Both the position numbers and the translations under genes were made by a program. Source: Pseudopyrenochaeta lycopersici (lineage: Eukaryota; Ascomycota; Dothideomycetes; Pleosporales; Pseudopyrenochaetaceae). From it: a stretch of DNA of 64,000 bases. The stretch lies in contig NHZP01000005.1 in assembly GCA_003313425.1 (NCBI GenBank), positions 1,984,001 through 2,048,000 on the forward strand, in the 5' to 3' direction. The notes under the pieces are model-generated. The model did not search any database. It had not been told where the DNA came from and worked only from the letters and a program-made list of their open reading frames with translations. Position 1 is the first letter of the stretch. Each line of letters opens with the position of its first letter. Below are positions 1 to 9,526 of the stretch, piece after piece.

Positions 1-520
1 GTCACTACTTTAGAATTTGAGCCAGAGTACGCCAGAATCGCACAAGAAACTTTGGAGAGAGAGGAAATTACGAATGCAGAAGTCATTGTTGGAAACGCCG
101 GGAAATCCATGAAGAAGCTGGCTCAAGTTTTTGAAAGAGCCTTTTAACATGACACTCATCGACACGGATAAGCCATCTTATCCCAAGTACTTCTCTCTCA
201 TCGACTCACTCTCTGATCCAGCATCTGGCAACGTCCGGCTTCTCAGAGCAGGAGGGGTCGTCTTGGCTGATAATGTACTTCGTTGTGGGCTGGTCGCAGA
301 CTCTTCGCCGATCAATCCCTGGACTACAGCTCCCAAGCAGCCAGGGGAGCGCACGTGGACCCCGGCCGATTTCAATGCGCTCGATGAGTTTAACAAGGCT
401 TTGGCGAGGCATCGGAGATTCGAGACGTTCTTGCTACCCATGTTTGATGGCCTTGGCATGGGCCGTCTTCTCAATAGCTTGGAACACGGTTTGGGCGGGC
501 GTCGTTCCGAGCCAAGGTGA
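1..520 (+). pseudogene. SAM-dependent O-methyltransferase, 5'-truncated by window edge and frameshifted
   Basis: Frame 1 opens inside a class I methyltransferase (Methyltransf_3/O-MT type): an acidic loop LEFEPEYARIA typical of the SAM-ribose site, then a VIVGNAG strand. That frame ends at a TAA at 136-138. The protein continues one base over with LIDTDKPSYPKYF, the metal-binding LIDADKP-type motif, then VVLADNVLRCG and a C-terminal ETFLLPMFDGLGMGRLL that matches the usual end of the family. The frame change falls at the T run at 127-131. No short GT-AG intron explains it, so a one-base indel is the simplest reading. These enzymes methylate small phenolics and are frequent in secondary metabolism. 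The N-terminus lies outside the window. A sequencing error is the main alternative to a pseudogene. Confidence 0.75.
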
Positions 521-1143
521 TTGGTCAGAACCGGAAACACAGCTTCTCAAGACAGGCGTTGTAGGAGCAGCGCTGATGGGTTGGCGAGGAGCAATAAATT
601 GCGTGTAAACTGGGCTTGGCTATATCTCTATCTCATAGTGTCGACAAAAAATTGTCTCTATCTCCATAAGAATGGAACGTGGACCTTGAGAGTTGCGAGA
701 AAAATATCGTCGTAAGCCCTCGGACTGCTTCTTCAAGATCTGCTGAACTAATTCATGCTTTCTCTTACGGGATTAAGGCAGCCCTAGACGTTCCATCCCC
801 GTTTGACGTAGCCTTAGTACGAAGGAGCTAGTTTTTTTGAGTCCTAGTGTCGCAGGCCGGGCATGCACTAGCGAGCCCCAGGAAGCAACTGTATTAGTGA
901 TCCAGCTGTGATGCTGCATGTAATCTGCGGGCTGGAGTACCCACACTTCAGACACAACATCAATCAATACAACGCCCCTGCTTATCATCATTATCTCAAC
1001 TTTCATCGTTTTTAGCACGTTCAGTGCGACACTTATCTATAGGAACCTACGACAAGACTACTAATCCAGTTCATCCTTATTGGATTCCGAGGCCATGTCT
1101 AGCCTGCGACACATTGTTTCAATGTCAATTCAATTACTTCAGT
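521..1143. other. intergenic stretch with no recognisable gene
   Basis: Short reading frames occur on both strands but none shows a recognisable domain. A cagtgcgaca-like string near 1021 resembles the end of the repeat copy near 49921, so this stretch may contain a degenerate repeat end. Confidence 0.4.
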
Positions 1144-1203
1144 TCCCTCAGACTATCCCTTCGTCTGCTGGATATGCTCTCAACCTATGGAGAGCTTGAG
1201 AGC
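1144..1203. repeat. dispersed repeat, inverted partner near 49924-49980
   Basis: About 55 bp containing cttcgtctgctggatatgct reappears in reverse complement near 49924-49980 with only a few mismatches. Both copies sit next to other transposon ends, so this is probably the terminal part of an unidentified element. No coding potential was seen. Confidence 0.6.
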
Positions 1204-1212
1204 GACAGGGGT

Positions 1213-1395
1213 GGTGACAGGGGCCAGAACACCAAAGTCGTCCGCAGCTATTCGCAGCCGAACAATCGCTATAATTCAACCAAAACGTGGCATTTTGAGG
1301 TCGCATAAGCTGTGAAATTTGAATGAGGCTATTCGCATTCATGTGAAATCGATTTGTAGCCCATATCTTGGTGATTTGGATCCAAATCGCGCGTC
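1213..1395. repeat. terminal fragment of the piggyBac family found at 47365-49635
   Basis: The sequence beginning gtgacaggggccagaacacc aligns colinearly for about 180 bp with 47365-47548, which is the downstream end of the second piggyBac element. It keeps conserved blocks such as aattcaaccaaaacgtgg. Similarity stops near 1390. It carries no transposase and is either a solo end or a deletion derivative. Confidence 0.7.
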
Positions 1396-1915
1396 GATCA
1401 CTTAGTTTGTCGTCTTGTTCTATTGCCTAATAGCTAAGGCTAATCGTTCGTTATATAAACGTAATTCTAGGTTGCGGTGTTAAGACATTGCAGCTTAAAG
1501 AGAGAGGCATGTATATTTTGGTGGGGTGGGTGTTTCGCCCATGTGTCACGTTAGCATATTAATTAAGCTTCCACGCGGTTGACAAAAATCGCCGCACTGC
1601 CAAAACGTCTAATCTCACCAAAAATACGCTAAGATTGGAGCGAACACCAATGCAGGCGTCTGCGCAACGCATGATTAACCTACAACAACACCTTTTAGTT
1701 AATAACTGTAAAGCCAGGACGGTACTATAAGTAATGCTCTACGATGTACAGTAGAATTTTAGGATTATCTTTTGTTGTTGCGTAGATATATAAGCTGATA
1801 AAAGATGACTTTTGGGAGTGCGGGGAATTTTATCAACGGCGGGGCTTCTAAGCAATGCAACTGCAGATAGCAGGTCAAACACATGTATTACAGTTTACTA
1901 CAAAGTTCCAAACTT
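1396..1915. other. non-coding stretch with a pogo-end-like motif
   Basis: No gene is recognisable. The string attttggtggggtgg near 1517-1531 matches the motif lying just inside the ends of several pogo elements in this window (near 51955, 63384, 12668 and 24921), so a degraded pogo end is likely here. Confidence 0.4.
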
Positions 1916-2300
1916 TTAGACCCCGATCGTGGGTTGCATAATACTTTTGGGAAGTGAGTGCTGAATGCTTGGTGTCGTTTCGGTCAAACTCATCAGAGGA
2001 TACCCACCTACTCTATACCAGCCTCTGCAATCAACGCTATAGCAAGTGCTTTGAATTGCCTGCCCAAAAAAGACGTCGAAGTCAATAAATCCTTGGGCTT
2101 CACCTGGATTCCTTTTTGTCCGGCTCTTCAACACCTTAGAGCTCTTCTCGATCGGGTTGTAGTCGGGTCGGTACAACGGCCAAAACTGGAGTTGCACACC
2201 CGCAGTTCGACAGGGCTCTCAAACTCTGGGGCATCTGTGGCATTAGTTGCGGGGGTCGATCTCGGGACGCTTCCCCCAGCGAATTGACGCTTGGCTCGTG
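1916..2300 (-). pseudogene. Tc1/IS630-like (DDE_3) transposase C-terminal remnant
   Basis: The minus strand encodes QLQFWPLYRPDYNPIEKS followed by LKS and EAQGFIDFDVFFGQAI. This matches the last catalytic block of Tc1/IS630 transposases (PPYSPD-NPIE, the region of the third acidic residue). The upstream piece carrying the second Asp is in a different frame or lost. Only about 100 codons remain, with no terminal repeats identified. It is a decayed fragment unrelated in detail to the Tc1 copies at 21-24 kb and 58 kb. Confidence 0.65.
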
Positions 2301-2531
2301 CAACCGAGTTCGAGCCACTCTGCATTGCGTAACGTTGGCTGCGCCAAGGCGCCACAATGGAGTGCATTACATTTGACCTCTCACAGTTATGGACTGATCG
2401 GTGCCGTGGATGCAACATATTCAATTGCTATAGTTTCTTTTCCCGTCCTCGTTCGATATTATCCTGTCTTTTCGCGCTCCATAGCTAGCAATTCCACCGC
2501 TTCGGCAGTGGACAAGCCTCCGACATGTACC

Positions 2532-3677
2532 ATGGCCGACTTAATACTCCCTCCGGATGGGAACACGACTATCGCGCCTTTGGTCAATATAACTTGTGCC
2601 ATCGTTCTTTCCGTAGCGGTCGCCATTTATGGTCTTCGTATCTACATTCGGTTCAGGAACCTATCACTTGAGGATTACACTATGTCGGTGGCTGTGGTAA
2701 GAATAAAAGAACAGGAATCCTGCAAATGTAGAGCGAAGCTAATACCTTCTCAGGCAATCTCTCTAACAGAACTCGCTCTCGTTTGGCAAGCCTCTCGATA
2801 CGGATTTGGCCGCCACAACTACTACGTCTCTGCCGAGAACAAAATCATCGTGTTCCGCTACCTCTTCGGCGTCGTACTCGTAGGGCTATGGTCAGCGACT
2901 CTCGTCCGAGTATCAGTCGCCTTGATGCTGCTGAGGCTCAAAGATACGTGGATCTGGAAACTTTTGCTGAGAACAGTCATCGCTATTCAAATTGCGACAA
3001 TGGTGGGCGTCAATATCTGCCAGCTACTGCAATGCCGCCCTATTCGTGCAATGTGGGATACGGTTCCCAACGCCCAATGTTGGACAGCCAATCAGATGGC
3101 AATATATGGATATGTGTATACAAGTAAGCCACCAGCACCGAAACCTTTCCTAGTTTTTGCTTATCTTCCTTCTCTAGGCCTGGGCGCTGCATGCGACATC
3201 CTCTACACCATAACTCTAATCTCCCTCATCTGGACGCTCCACCGACAGCGCTCCGAGAAGATACTCCTCGGATGTCTGATGAGCCTAGGCATATTTGCCA
3301 GCGTAGCTGCGATAGTCAAAATTGTATACATGGACCTGTATGATTTGCAGGGCGACAGTCTACGGATTGTGATGATTGTGTCGCTACTAGTAAGGATAGA
3401 GGAGGCTATCGGTATCATAGCGGCTTGTTCGCCGTATCTGAAGAGCATGGTAGCGAGCTGGCTAGGTTATCTGGGTGTAAAGTTGCAGATGGGTTCGGTG
3501 TGGTATTTGACGAGTTTTGTGTATAAGAGCCGGGCTGCGGAGCCTCTGGGTTCGGCCGTGGAGATATCAGGCGGAGCTGAGAGTGCCGAGCGTACTGTAA
3601 GCAAGACTAGTGCAATTACCAGGGAGGGTCGGGAATTGGAACTATATGAGTTGACTAATCGCGACGGAAATGTATGA
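2532..3677 (+). CDS. PTH11-like G-protein-coupled receptor (fungal rhodopsin-domain integral membrane protein)
   Basis: Proposed exons are 2532-2696, 2754-3123 and 3178-3677, giving 344 residues. The introns (57 and 54 bp) begin GTAAG and end CAG or TAG; both are multiples of three without stops, so the frame also reads through them. The start is ATG 2532 (MADLILPPDG). An extracellular N-terminus leads into a helix ending in YGLRIYIRFR, then a short loop with LSLEDYTM. Later features are YGFGRH, a loop with QCRPIRAMWD and a cysteine pair, and a helix-rich second half with about seven membrane segments in all. The polar C-terminal tail is cytoplasmic. PTH11-type receptors sense surface or host cues in filamentous ascomycetes; the ligand is unknown. 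The coding sequence looks intact although transposons lie on both sides. A related receptor lies at 14077-15714. Confidence 0.8.
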   Translation: MADLILPPDGNTTIAPLVNITCAIVLSVAVAIYGLRIYIRFRNLSLEDYTMSVAVVRIKEQESCKCRAKLIPSQAISLTELALVWQASRYGFGRHNYYVSAENKIIVFRYLFGVVLVGLWSATLVRVSVALMLLRLKDTWIWKLLLRTVIAIQIATMVGVNICQLLQCRPIRAMWDTVPNAQCWTANQMAIYGYVYTSKPPAPKPFLVFAYLPSLGLGAACDILYTITLISLIWTLHRQRSEKILLGCLMSLGIFASVAAIVKIVYMDLYDLQGDSLRIVMIVSLLVRIEEAIGIIAACSPYLKSMVASWLGYLGVKLQMGSVWYLTSFVYKSRAAEPLGSAVEISGGAESAERTVSKTSAITREGRELELYELTNRDGNV

Positions 3678-3976
3678 GAATTACTACATATTCATTATTG
3701 CAATCTGGAGAACTGTATAAAGAAAGTTCCCATGGATGATCCGAAATCGGAGGGCCTGCAGACGGCGGTTTGGCCAGCGACCTGATCGCCGCCTGGTTGT
3801 CTGTGAAGATGGCAGTGTTTCAATGGTTTGCATTCCGTTACATTCCGCGCGGCGTATTCTTGCACTGGCTGGTGAGATTTGAACCGCTCGTGAGATTTGT
3901 CCCCCGCGCTGAGCACGACCATTCGGTCAGCGCGGTCGCACTGAGGATCGCAATAATTGGTGGGCATAGGTAGGTC
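3678..3976. other. 3' flank of receptor gene, contains a short motif shared with 15731-15755
   Basis: No gene. The 20-bp string tgagatttgtcccccgcgct at 3891-3910 recurs at 15736-15755, also just downstream of a PTH11-like gene. It is preceded by a partial copy (gctggtgagatttg) at 3868-3881. Confidence 0.5.
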
Positions 3977-6900
3977 CAGTGTGTCCAACAACCAAGTTAC
4001 TTGACTTGCTTGCTTGACATTACTTGATTACGTAACAAGCAAGTAAAGTAAAGGCTCATTCAAGCAAGCACAAGTAAGGGTTTTCACATTACTTGAAGTA
4101 ACTTCAAGTTGCTTGACAGAATTGCTGTACTAGGCATGTCGAAGATGAGTTAGGTGACGCTAGCTAAGCGAACTAATTATAATTTCACCGGGTGGCACCC
4201 GGCAAAACCGTGATTGGCAGGAGTCGCACAAAGAGCCAGATGTGCCGTGAAAAATGTTGGCGAAACTGCCATGAGGCAACTTTGCTACCTTGTCGATCTT
4301 CTTTTCCCCCTGTCGATCCTTATACAGCAAACCACTCCCAGAACTTATTTTGTTCGTTATTTATGTACGATAGTATTGTCTAAAAATTAATTAATTAATT
4401 CACTTCTTAAGACAATACTTATAAGTACTTTAAGCTGCCAAACCATGATTTCCATCAAAAAATCCGACCCCTCCAGTCTTTATTTACAAGGCTACCAAAT
4501 TCTAAGCTAATATGTCTTCTTACCTATTCTTTCAGCCTCGTGGAAGGTCTACACGTTCTTCTCCGCCTAAAACCCCCTCTAAAGCCCCTAGCTCTACCTT
4601 AGAGAGCCGCTTAGGAACCCTAAGTTCAGTTTCAACTCCAACCCATAAGGCCTCTACACCAACCACCCGTGAAAGAGAGCTGCCGACATCTACTTAATGC
4701 ACTTTCTATATTGAATGGGACAAAATTCGCTATGAAAGGAAGCCACTGCTATTAATTCGATATCGTCAGCCTCACAAGCGTACCCTCAACTCTAAAGCCC
4801 AATCCTCGGCAATCTATAAATACGGCGCGCAGCTTACAACAGATAGAGATAACAAGTTCTAGCTCTGCAAGTACTGCTATATTAGTGGCCAGCATGATTC
4901 CGCGCTATTCAACAGTGGGGCTACTACTAGTATCATTTATCACCTAAAGCATCTGCACAAACTTAAAGAATTCGGCTACAAACCAGTAGCGTCAAATCCG
5001 TTCGATATAGCTAAGGGAACAACAAGCTCCATACCATACCTTAGAAGCCGGCGCTTAGTGTTTAATAACTTTTAATTCAAGGGCGAGTTTATTAACTGGG
5101 CTGTTGATCTTAACCTTACCTTTTGACAAGCGACGCATCAACGCACCCGTAACATCTTTGCCAGCTGCCTAGAGGATATAGATAAGGTTCTGCCAAGGAG
5201 CCCGTTAACTCTTAGCACCTAGATTAAAGAGATGTGGGACGGTAATGCTGGGAGGCGTACTTGGCTGAAAGAAAAGCTCCATCTTACTAAAAGCAAGATC
5301 CATCTCTTAACTGATACCTGGACGTCTAAAGAAGGAACGAACTATGTGGCAGTTGTTGCTCACTTCCTGGACGAGAAGTATAAGTTGCAAACAGCTCTTC
5401 TTAACCTCCGGCCTCTAAAGGGCCCTCACACTGGCGAGAACATTGCGAAGGTGCTGTCAACGGTTATCGAGTCGTACAATATACCTGCTACCGTTGGCTT
5501 CTTCATAATAGACAACGCTAGCAATAACGACACATGTATTAAAGAGCTAGCAAAGCAGTATCCCACAGTCACGAAGCAGAGCCGCCTTCGATGCGTCGGC
5601 CATATACTGAATCTCATTGTCAAAGCTCTCCTCTTTAGGCAGGGTGTCAGCAAGCTGGAGAAAGAGCTCTGTGGCGCATCCGACGATGAGCGATTTAAGA
5701 TATGGAGGAAGCAGAGCTTTATCAGTAAGCTCCACAACTTCTGCGTGTGGATTAACCAGAGTAACCAGCGGCGGGAGCTTCTGAAACGGTATATCCTGCA
5801 GGCGTACAATCAAGGCAGCATCGAACAACTCTACACTAGGTTATTAGTTAACGGCGGCGTCCGCTAGAACTCTGTGTATGCCATGATCGAGAGAGCTCTT
5901 AAGCTCCGCCACGCAATTAATTTATTCTTTCTCTACTATAACCATAGTGGTGAGGGATACGATATCTTACAGGATATAATTACCCCGCGTGATTGGGCTG
6001 ATTTAGAGCACATCTTCTATGTCTTGAAACTATTTAAAGACCTGACCAAACGCATGGAAGGCCAGGGCTAATAAAGCTAGCCTTAAAGGAGCACATAGCT
6101 CACTCTATAAGACACTAGAGTCTCTTAATATCCTCTTTAAGAAGCTCCAGGAGGCTAGAAAGTTCGCAGACGATCACCCCGAGGAGGTTTCTGAATACTA
6201 TTCATGCGCCATTAATACTGCCCGCACCAAGCTTAAAGAATACTACACCCTTACAGATGCTACGCCAGCGTACCGATGCGCCGTTGCCCTGCATCCTGCG
6301 AACAAATTTACCTATTTCGAGCTCGAATGGAGTCATAAGAAGAAATGGATCGCTGAGGCAAAGCGGGTAGTGCAGGATGTGTACGCACGCTACGAGGAAG
6401 CAGCTGCGGAAGTAGATATAGCTGAATCAACACAAGAGGAGGATAATGAGGTTACTACTGATAGCGATACTGCGCTTGATCTTTTCCAGCAAGCTCGTAA
6501 GCGTCGTCAACGGCTCGCCGCTACTTCAGCGTCTATTGCGCGAGGAAGGAAGCGTACAAAACTCACCTCTAAGCTTGATGAGTTTATGGCTAGGTCTAAT
6601 AAAGCAGATCAGGATGTCGAGGATCCTCTGGAGTGGTGGGTTCACCATGCATCTGATTACCCTGTGCTCTCTAAGATAGCGTTTAATTTGTTCAGTTGTC
6701 CGGCAATGAGCTCTGAGTGTGAGCGCGTATTCTCACAAACGAAGAAGGTCATCACAGATAAACGAAATCGCCTCAATTCAGACACTGTGGCAGCGATCGA
6801 ATGTCAAAAGCACCTTCTTCGAACCGGTATGCTTTCATAGGTCTATCATAGATTCAAAATCAGGAAATACCACCAAGTAATGTCAAGCAAGCAAGTAAAG

Positions 6901-7000
6901 TAAAGGATTCTCGTTAAGCAAGCAAGTAAAGTAAATGTTTTCATCAAGCAAGTAAAGTAAAGGGGTAGATTTTTACTTTACTTGCTTGTTGGACACACTG
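3977..7000 (+). mobile_element. hAT-1 transposon, 3.02 kb, dead
   Basis: The ends form an inverted pair, cagtgtgtccaacaa at 3977 and its complement ending at 7000. They are followed inward by repeated subterminal blocks of the type caagcaagtaaagtaaa (several copies at 6885-6990, degenerate ones at 4000-4110). The interior encodes a BED/RNase H-like hAT transposase. No matching 8-bp target duplication is visible: ggtaggtc lies on the left and aggttaac on the right. On the right it interrupts the hAT-2 transposase ORF. The lack of a TSD suggests rearrangement at the left junction. Confidence 0.8.
4512..6840 (+). pseudogene. hAT-1 transposase, six nonsense codons and one frameshift
   Basis: One frame from ATG 4512 can be followed to about 6068, broken only by stops at 4695, 4860, 5073, 5124, 5220 and 5865. 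One inserted base near 6066-6070 then shifts to the frame that stays open to 6840. Recognisable parts are a BED-like finger (LCKYC with a distal H-H pair), the first catalytic Asp in LLTDTWTS, the second in IIDNASNND, and the C-terminal hAT dimerisation block MSSECERVFSQTKK. Each stop can be derived from CAA, CAG, CGA or TGG by a C:G to T:A change, consistent with RIP. The protein would act in the nucleus on its own element ends, but is not functional here. Confidence 0.85.
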
Positions 7001-8512
7001 AGGTTAACGACGTGTCCAAGGCAACGGAGGCGACGACTCTTGCGCTGTTTCTCGGTCATGTTTGGATATAGCTTGCGTAGAATACAATCAACGCAGGTAT
7101 CGTTTGAAGATGCGTTATCAAGCATGAAGTAGCCAATCTTCTTCCGAATTCCATATTCTTTGATCACCTTTAATATAATAGCCGCCTGGCTCTCACCAGA
7201 GTGCTCTCCTTCAACGCGACCGAGTGCTATCAGCTTGGTTTGCAAGGCGCCGTTTTGATCGACGTAGTGAGCGCAGATAGCAATAATTGCGTGGCAATTT
7301 GGTGACGTCCAAAGATCAAATGAGAGGTGGATACTTGAACGGGCACAACGTAGCTCCTTCCGTAGGCTTTTCTTCTGTTTTAGGAACTTATTGATAACCT
7401 ATTTTCGAATGGTATGTCGGCTACGGATGAGCTTTGCAAGCTTACGATTAAGGTATGTAAGAAGCTCCAAAAAGTAACTATTTTTAAGCTGAGCAAAGGC
7501 GATATGGCAGAACACGATCCACCGAATTAGAAGCATTTTAAACAACATAAAGTCTGGCGCCCAGACAACCTGTGAGAGGTTCTTCTTTGGTTGATTAACT
7601 AACTGCTTGTCGATTGATCCCTTCTTTGGTAGAGGCTTGCCGCTCCTATTAATATTGTGTTCGGTCTCCCAGTGATTTAAAACGCTTGAATTGCCATTTA
7701 ATCTGAGAGGGCGGTATGTACGGTCCTTCTTTTGATTAAGACACTCACAGCAGTAGTAGTGCTTGGTTATTGATTCGATGTTAATGATCTTGTAGCCCTT
7801 TTCCTCCTCCCAAATATGCGATGTTGTTTTCTTTGGAGGACGCTCTGAGGTGATAATTTCTGACGCCTTATAATATCTACGTCCGTGGAGTTCGAAGGAT
7901 TGAGGTGGAAGAGTAGGCTGAGCTGCGGGTTCGAATTCATCTTCAGAGAGAGGTGACGGACTAATAAATGTTGGCTTAGGAACTGCAGCTTCTTGTTGAC
8001 ATTTCCGACGCTTCTTGGCGTTTGTAGAGGTACGGGCAGCTCGTTTTGGGGGCATATTAGTGCTGGAAACGATGAGCTTAGAGCTGAGGATGATGAATAT
8101 GACGAGCGTGATACGGGCAACGAGGACGCTGTTCACTCTACGAGCGAAGAAAGGGGGTGCAAGCTGATCAATTTGCATGTTAATCTAGTGGCTTTTTAAG
8201 TAAGAAATAATATACGCGATGAGTAGATGATCGCGGTGCGAGCTTGCACAGTCGCATGAGCTGAAAACTAACCAAAAGTGAGCTGAAAGACGTTGCCGAC
8301 GCAATCGCTCCGGATGAGGCTGGTCATCATCATTCAATTGGCTGACACGACCCTAAACACCATGCACCTATATATATCTGGATTTGGATTTATGTGGACA
8401 TTCAGGAGATCGAATCCAGTCCAGACCAGATAAATATCCACATAAAACCGCCAAGAAATCCAGCTGGATATCCAGTCCAGTCCACATCAAATCCAGACCA
8501 TTTACATCACTG
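7001..8512 (-). mobile_element. hAT-2 transposon, truncated; only the 5' half remains
   Basis: The 5' end is at 8512, reading cagtgatgtaaatgg on the minus strand, followed by repeated tccagtcc-type subterminal motifs (8383-8500). It is inserted in a pogo reading frame whose codons end abruptly at 8513. The 3' half is missing because hAT-1 begins at 7000, directly after the RCLGHVVNL motif of the transposase. No second terminus or duplication is present. Confidence 0.7.
7007..8055 (-). pseudogene. hAT-2 transposase, N-terminal part only
   Basis: From the internal ATG at 8055 (MPPKRAARTST) the minus strand encodes a basic N-terminus and a BED zinc finger (YCCECLNQKK with the distal H-E-T-E-H). 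A linker follows, then the first RNase H-like block SFDLWTSP and the second FMLDNASSNDT. The frame has one stop at 7399-7401 and is cut at about 7007 by hAT-1. The catalytic Glu and dimerisation domain are absent, so the product cannot be active. An in-frame extension to 8178 exists, but MPPKR is the better start. Confidence 0.8.
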
Positions 8513-8739
8513 CCTTGCTTATTGAGTCGTTCGATGTATCCGACCAGCTCGTGCTCTTGGTGGGGATGAAGATTTTGCTGGTTTTCGGCCTGGATAGTTC
8601 GTGAGGTTGATAGACCTTGGTGCCTTCGAGCGAGCGTTGGACGATGAACACCATAGGTCCTTGCTGTCTGCGTATAATTCATTCTATCTCCAGGCTTCAA
8701 CGACGCGATAGCTGCAAGCGCAGCCTCAATTGAGCCCAT
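8513..8739 (-). pseudogene. pogo-1 transposase N-terminal fragment (psq-type HTH)
   Basis: Starting at ATG 8739 the minus strand encodes MGSIEAALAAIASLKPGDRM and then a helix-turn-helix (YTQTARTYGVHRPTLARRHQ) typical of the CENP-B/pogo N-terminus. The frame ends at the hAT-2 terminus at 8512. The DDE domain was not found on the far side, so the rest of the element has been lost. Confidence 0.75.
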
Positions 8740-8956
8740 TTTGCGTGTGCCGCAGGCAACCGTGCGTCGTACAGTCAAACCTCAGCAGTGGGGTGCGCAC
8801 AGGCCAGGACTCAAAAAATAAAAGAGCTTCTTCGTACGTTAATTAAAAAAGCAGAAACATACCCCTTGTTCAACTTTGTTCACAAGGGCGCCATGGGCTC
8901 ACAGCTGAAAGTTGAGAGCTTCCTCGCCGATGCTAAGGCCTGGCGTCTGAGTTAGG

Positions 8957-9360
8957 ATCCAATTGGCTAGCTCCAAATGCTAGCATAATTTAAAATACTT
9001 TTGCCTCGCGGCACAGTTGTGGCATAAACTGTGAGGCATGAAGGTCAACCTTCCCCACAAACCCTAACCGCTCAGCTGCAACTCGCGAGGTTGTGCCCGG
9101 CCGTGGATAAGCGCACCACACTATTGGTCCAGGCGCGAAATTGAGCTCTGAAGCCGTGCATCATCGCCCTTACATCAACTGCAAAACGAGCACCAGAACA
9201 GAGGAACTTCCCTGATTGGGCCCATAGGTGAAGAATAGAATGCCTCATCGGCGATCCTGAGGTACAGCTGTACAGTTCAGGATCCTGTTAACCACTTCTG
9301 AATGATGACATGGGTCTGAATGCCTATTACTTTTCAGGACAGCTGTGGCACTTAGGTCAA
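8957..9360 (-). repeat. unknown coding-like repeat, copy 1 (partner at 12838-13180)
   Basis: The minus strand encodes VWCAYPRPGTTSRVAAERLG. The partner copy encodes LWRAYPQPDTAFRAEAEHLG, so protein-level similarity persists despite clear nucleotide divergence. Within this copy two related blocks (ggatccaattggctag near 8957 and ggatcctgttaacc near 9281) flank the coding-like part, as if a flank was duplicated. Stops interrupt this copy. I do not recognise the protein family. Both copies lie among pogo remnants. Confidence 0.5.
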
Positions 9361-9526
9361 AGCTTTTAGGGCTGGGCCTCGGAATCCAACAAGGATGAAC
9401 TGCATTAGCAATCTTGTCGTGTCTACACTTGCTGCAGCGCCCTGGAGTTGGGCGACTACCTCCTAATTGACATCTACCTCGACGCTCCTCACGAGCAATC
9501 TGCTGATCAGCCTCACGCTGGGCTAT
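9361..9526. other. short non-coding stretch 3' of pogo-2
   Basis: No gene or clear terminal repeat was found. It presumably contains the missing 3' end of pogo-2, but the direct-repeat terminus seen at 11041-11083 has no obvious partner here. Confidence 0.35.

Noticed and set aside
178..540. Minus-strand ORF opposite the methyltransferase
   Set aside because: Antisense shadow of the conserved methyltransferase sequence.
2532..3677. Reading the first receptor as intron-free because both introns are in frame
   Set aside because: The inserted residues are polar and fall between conserved helices, and both segments have good GT-AG signals, so splicing is preferred.
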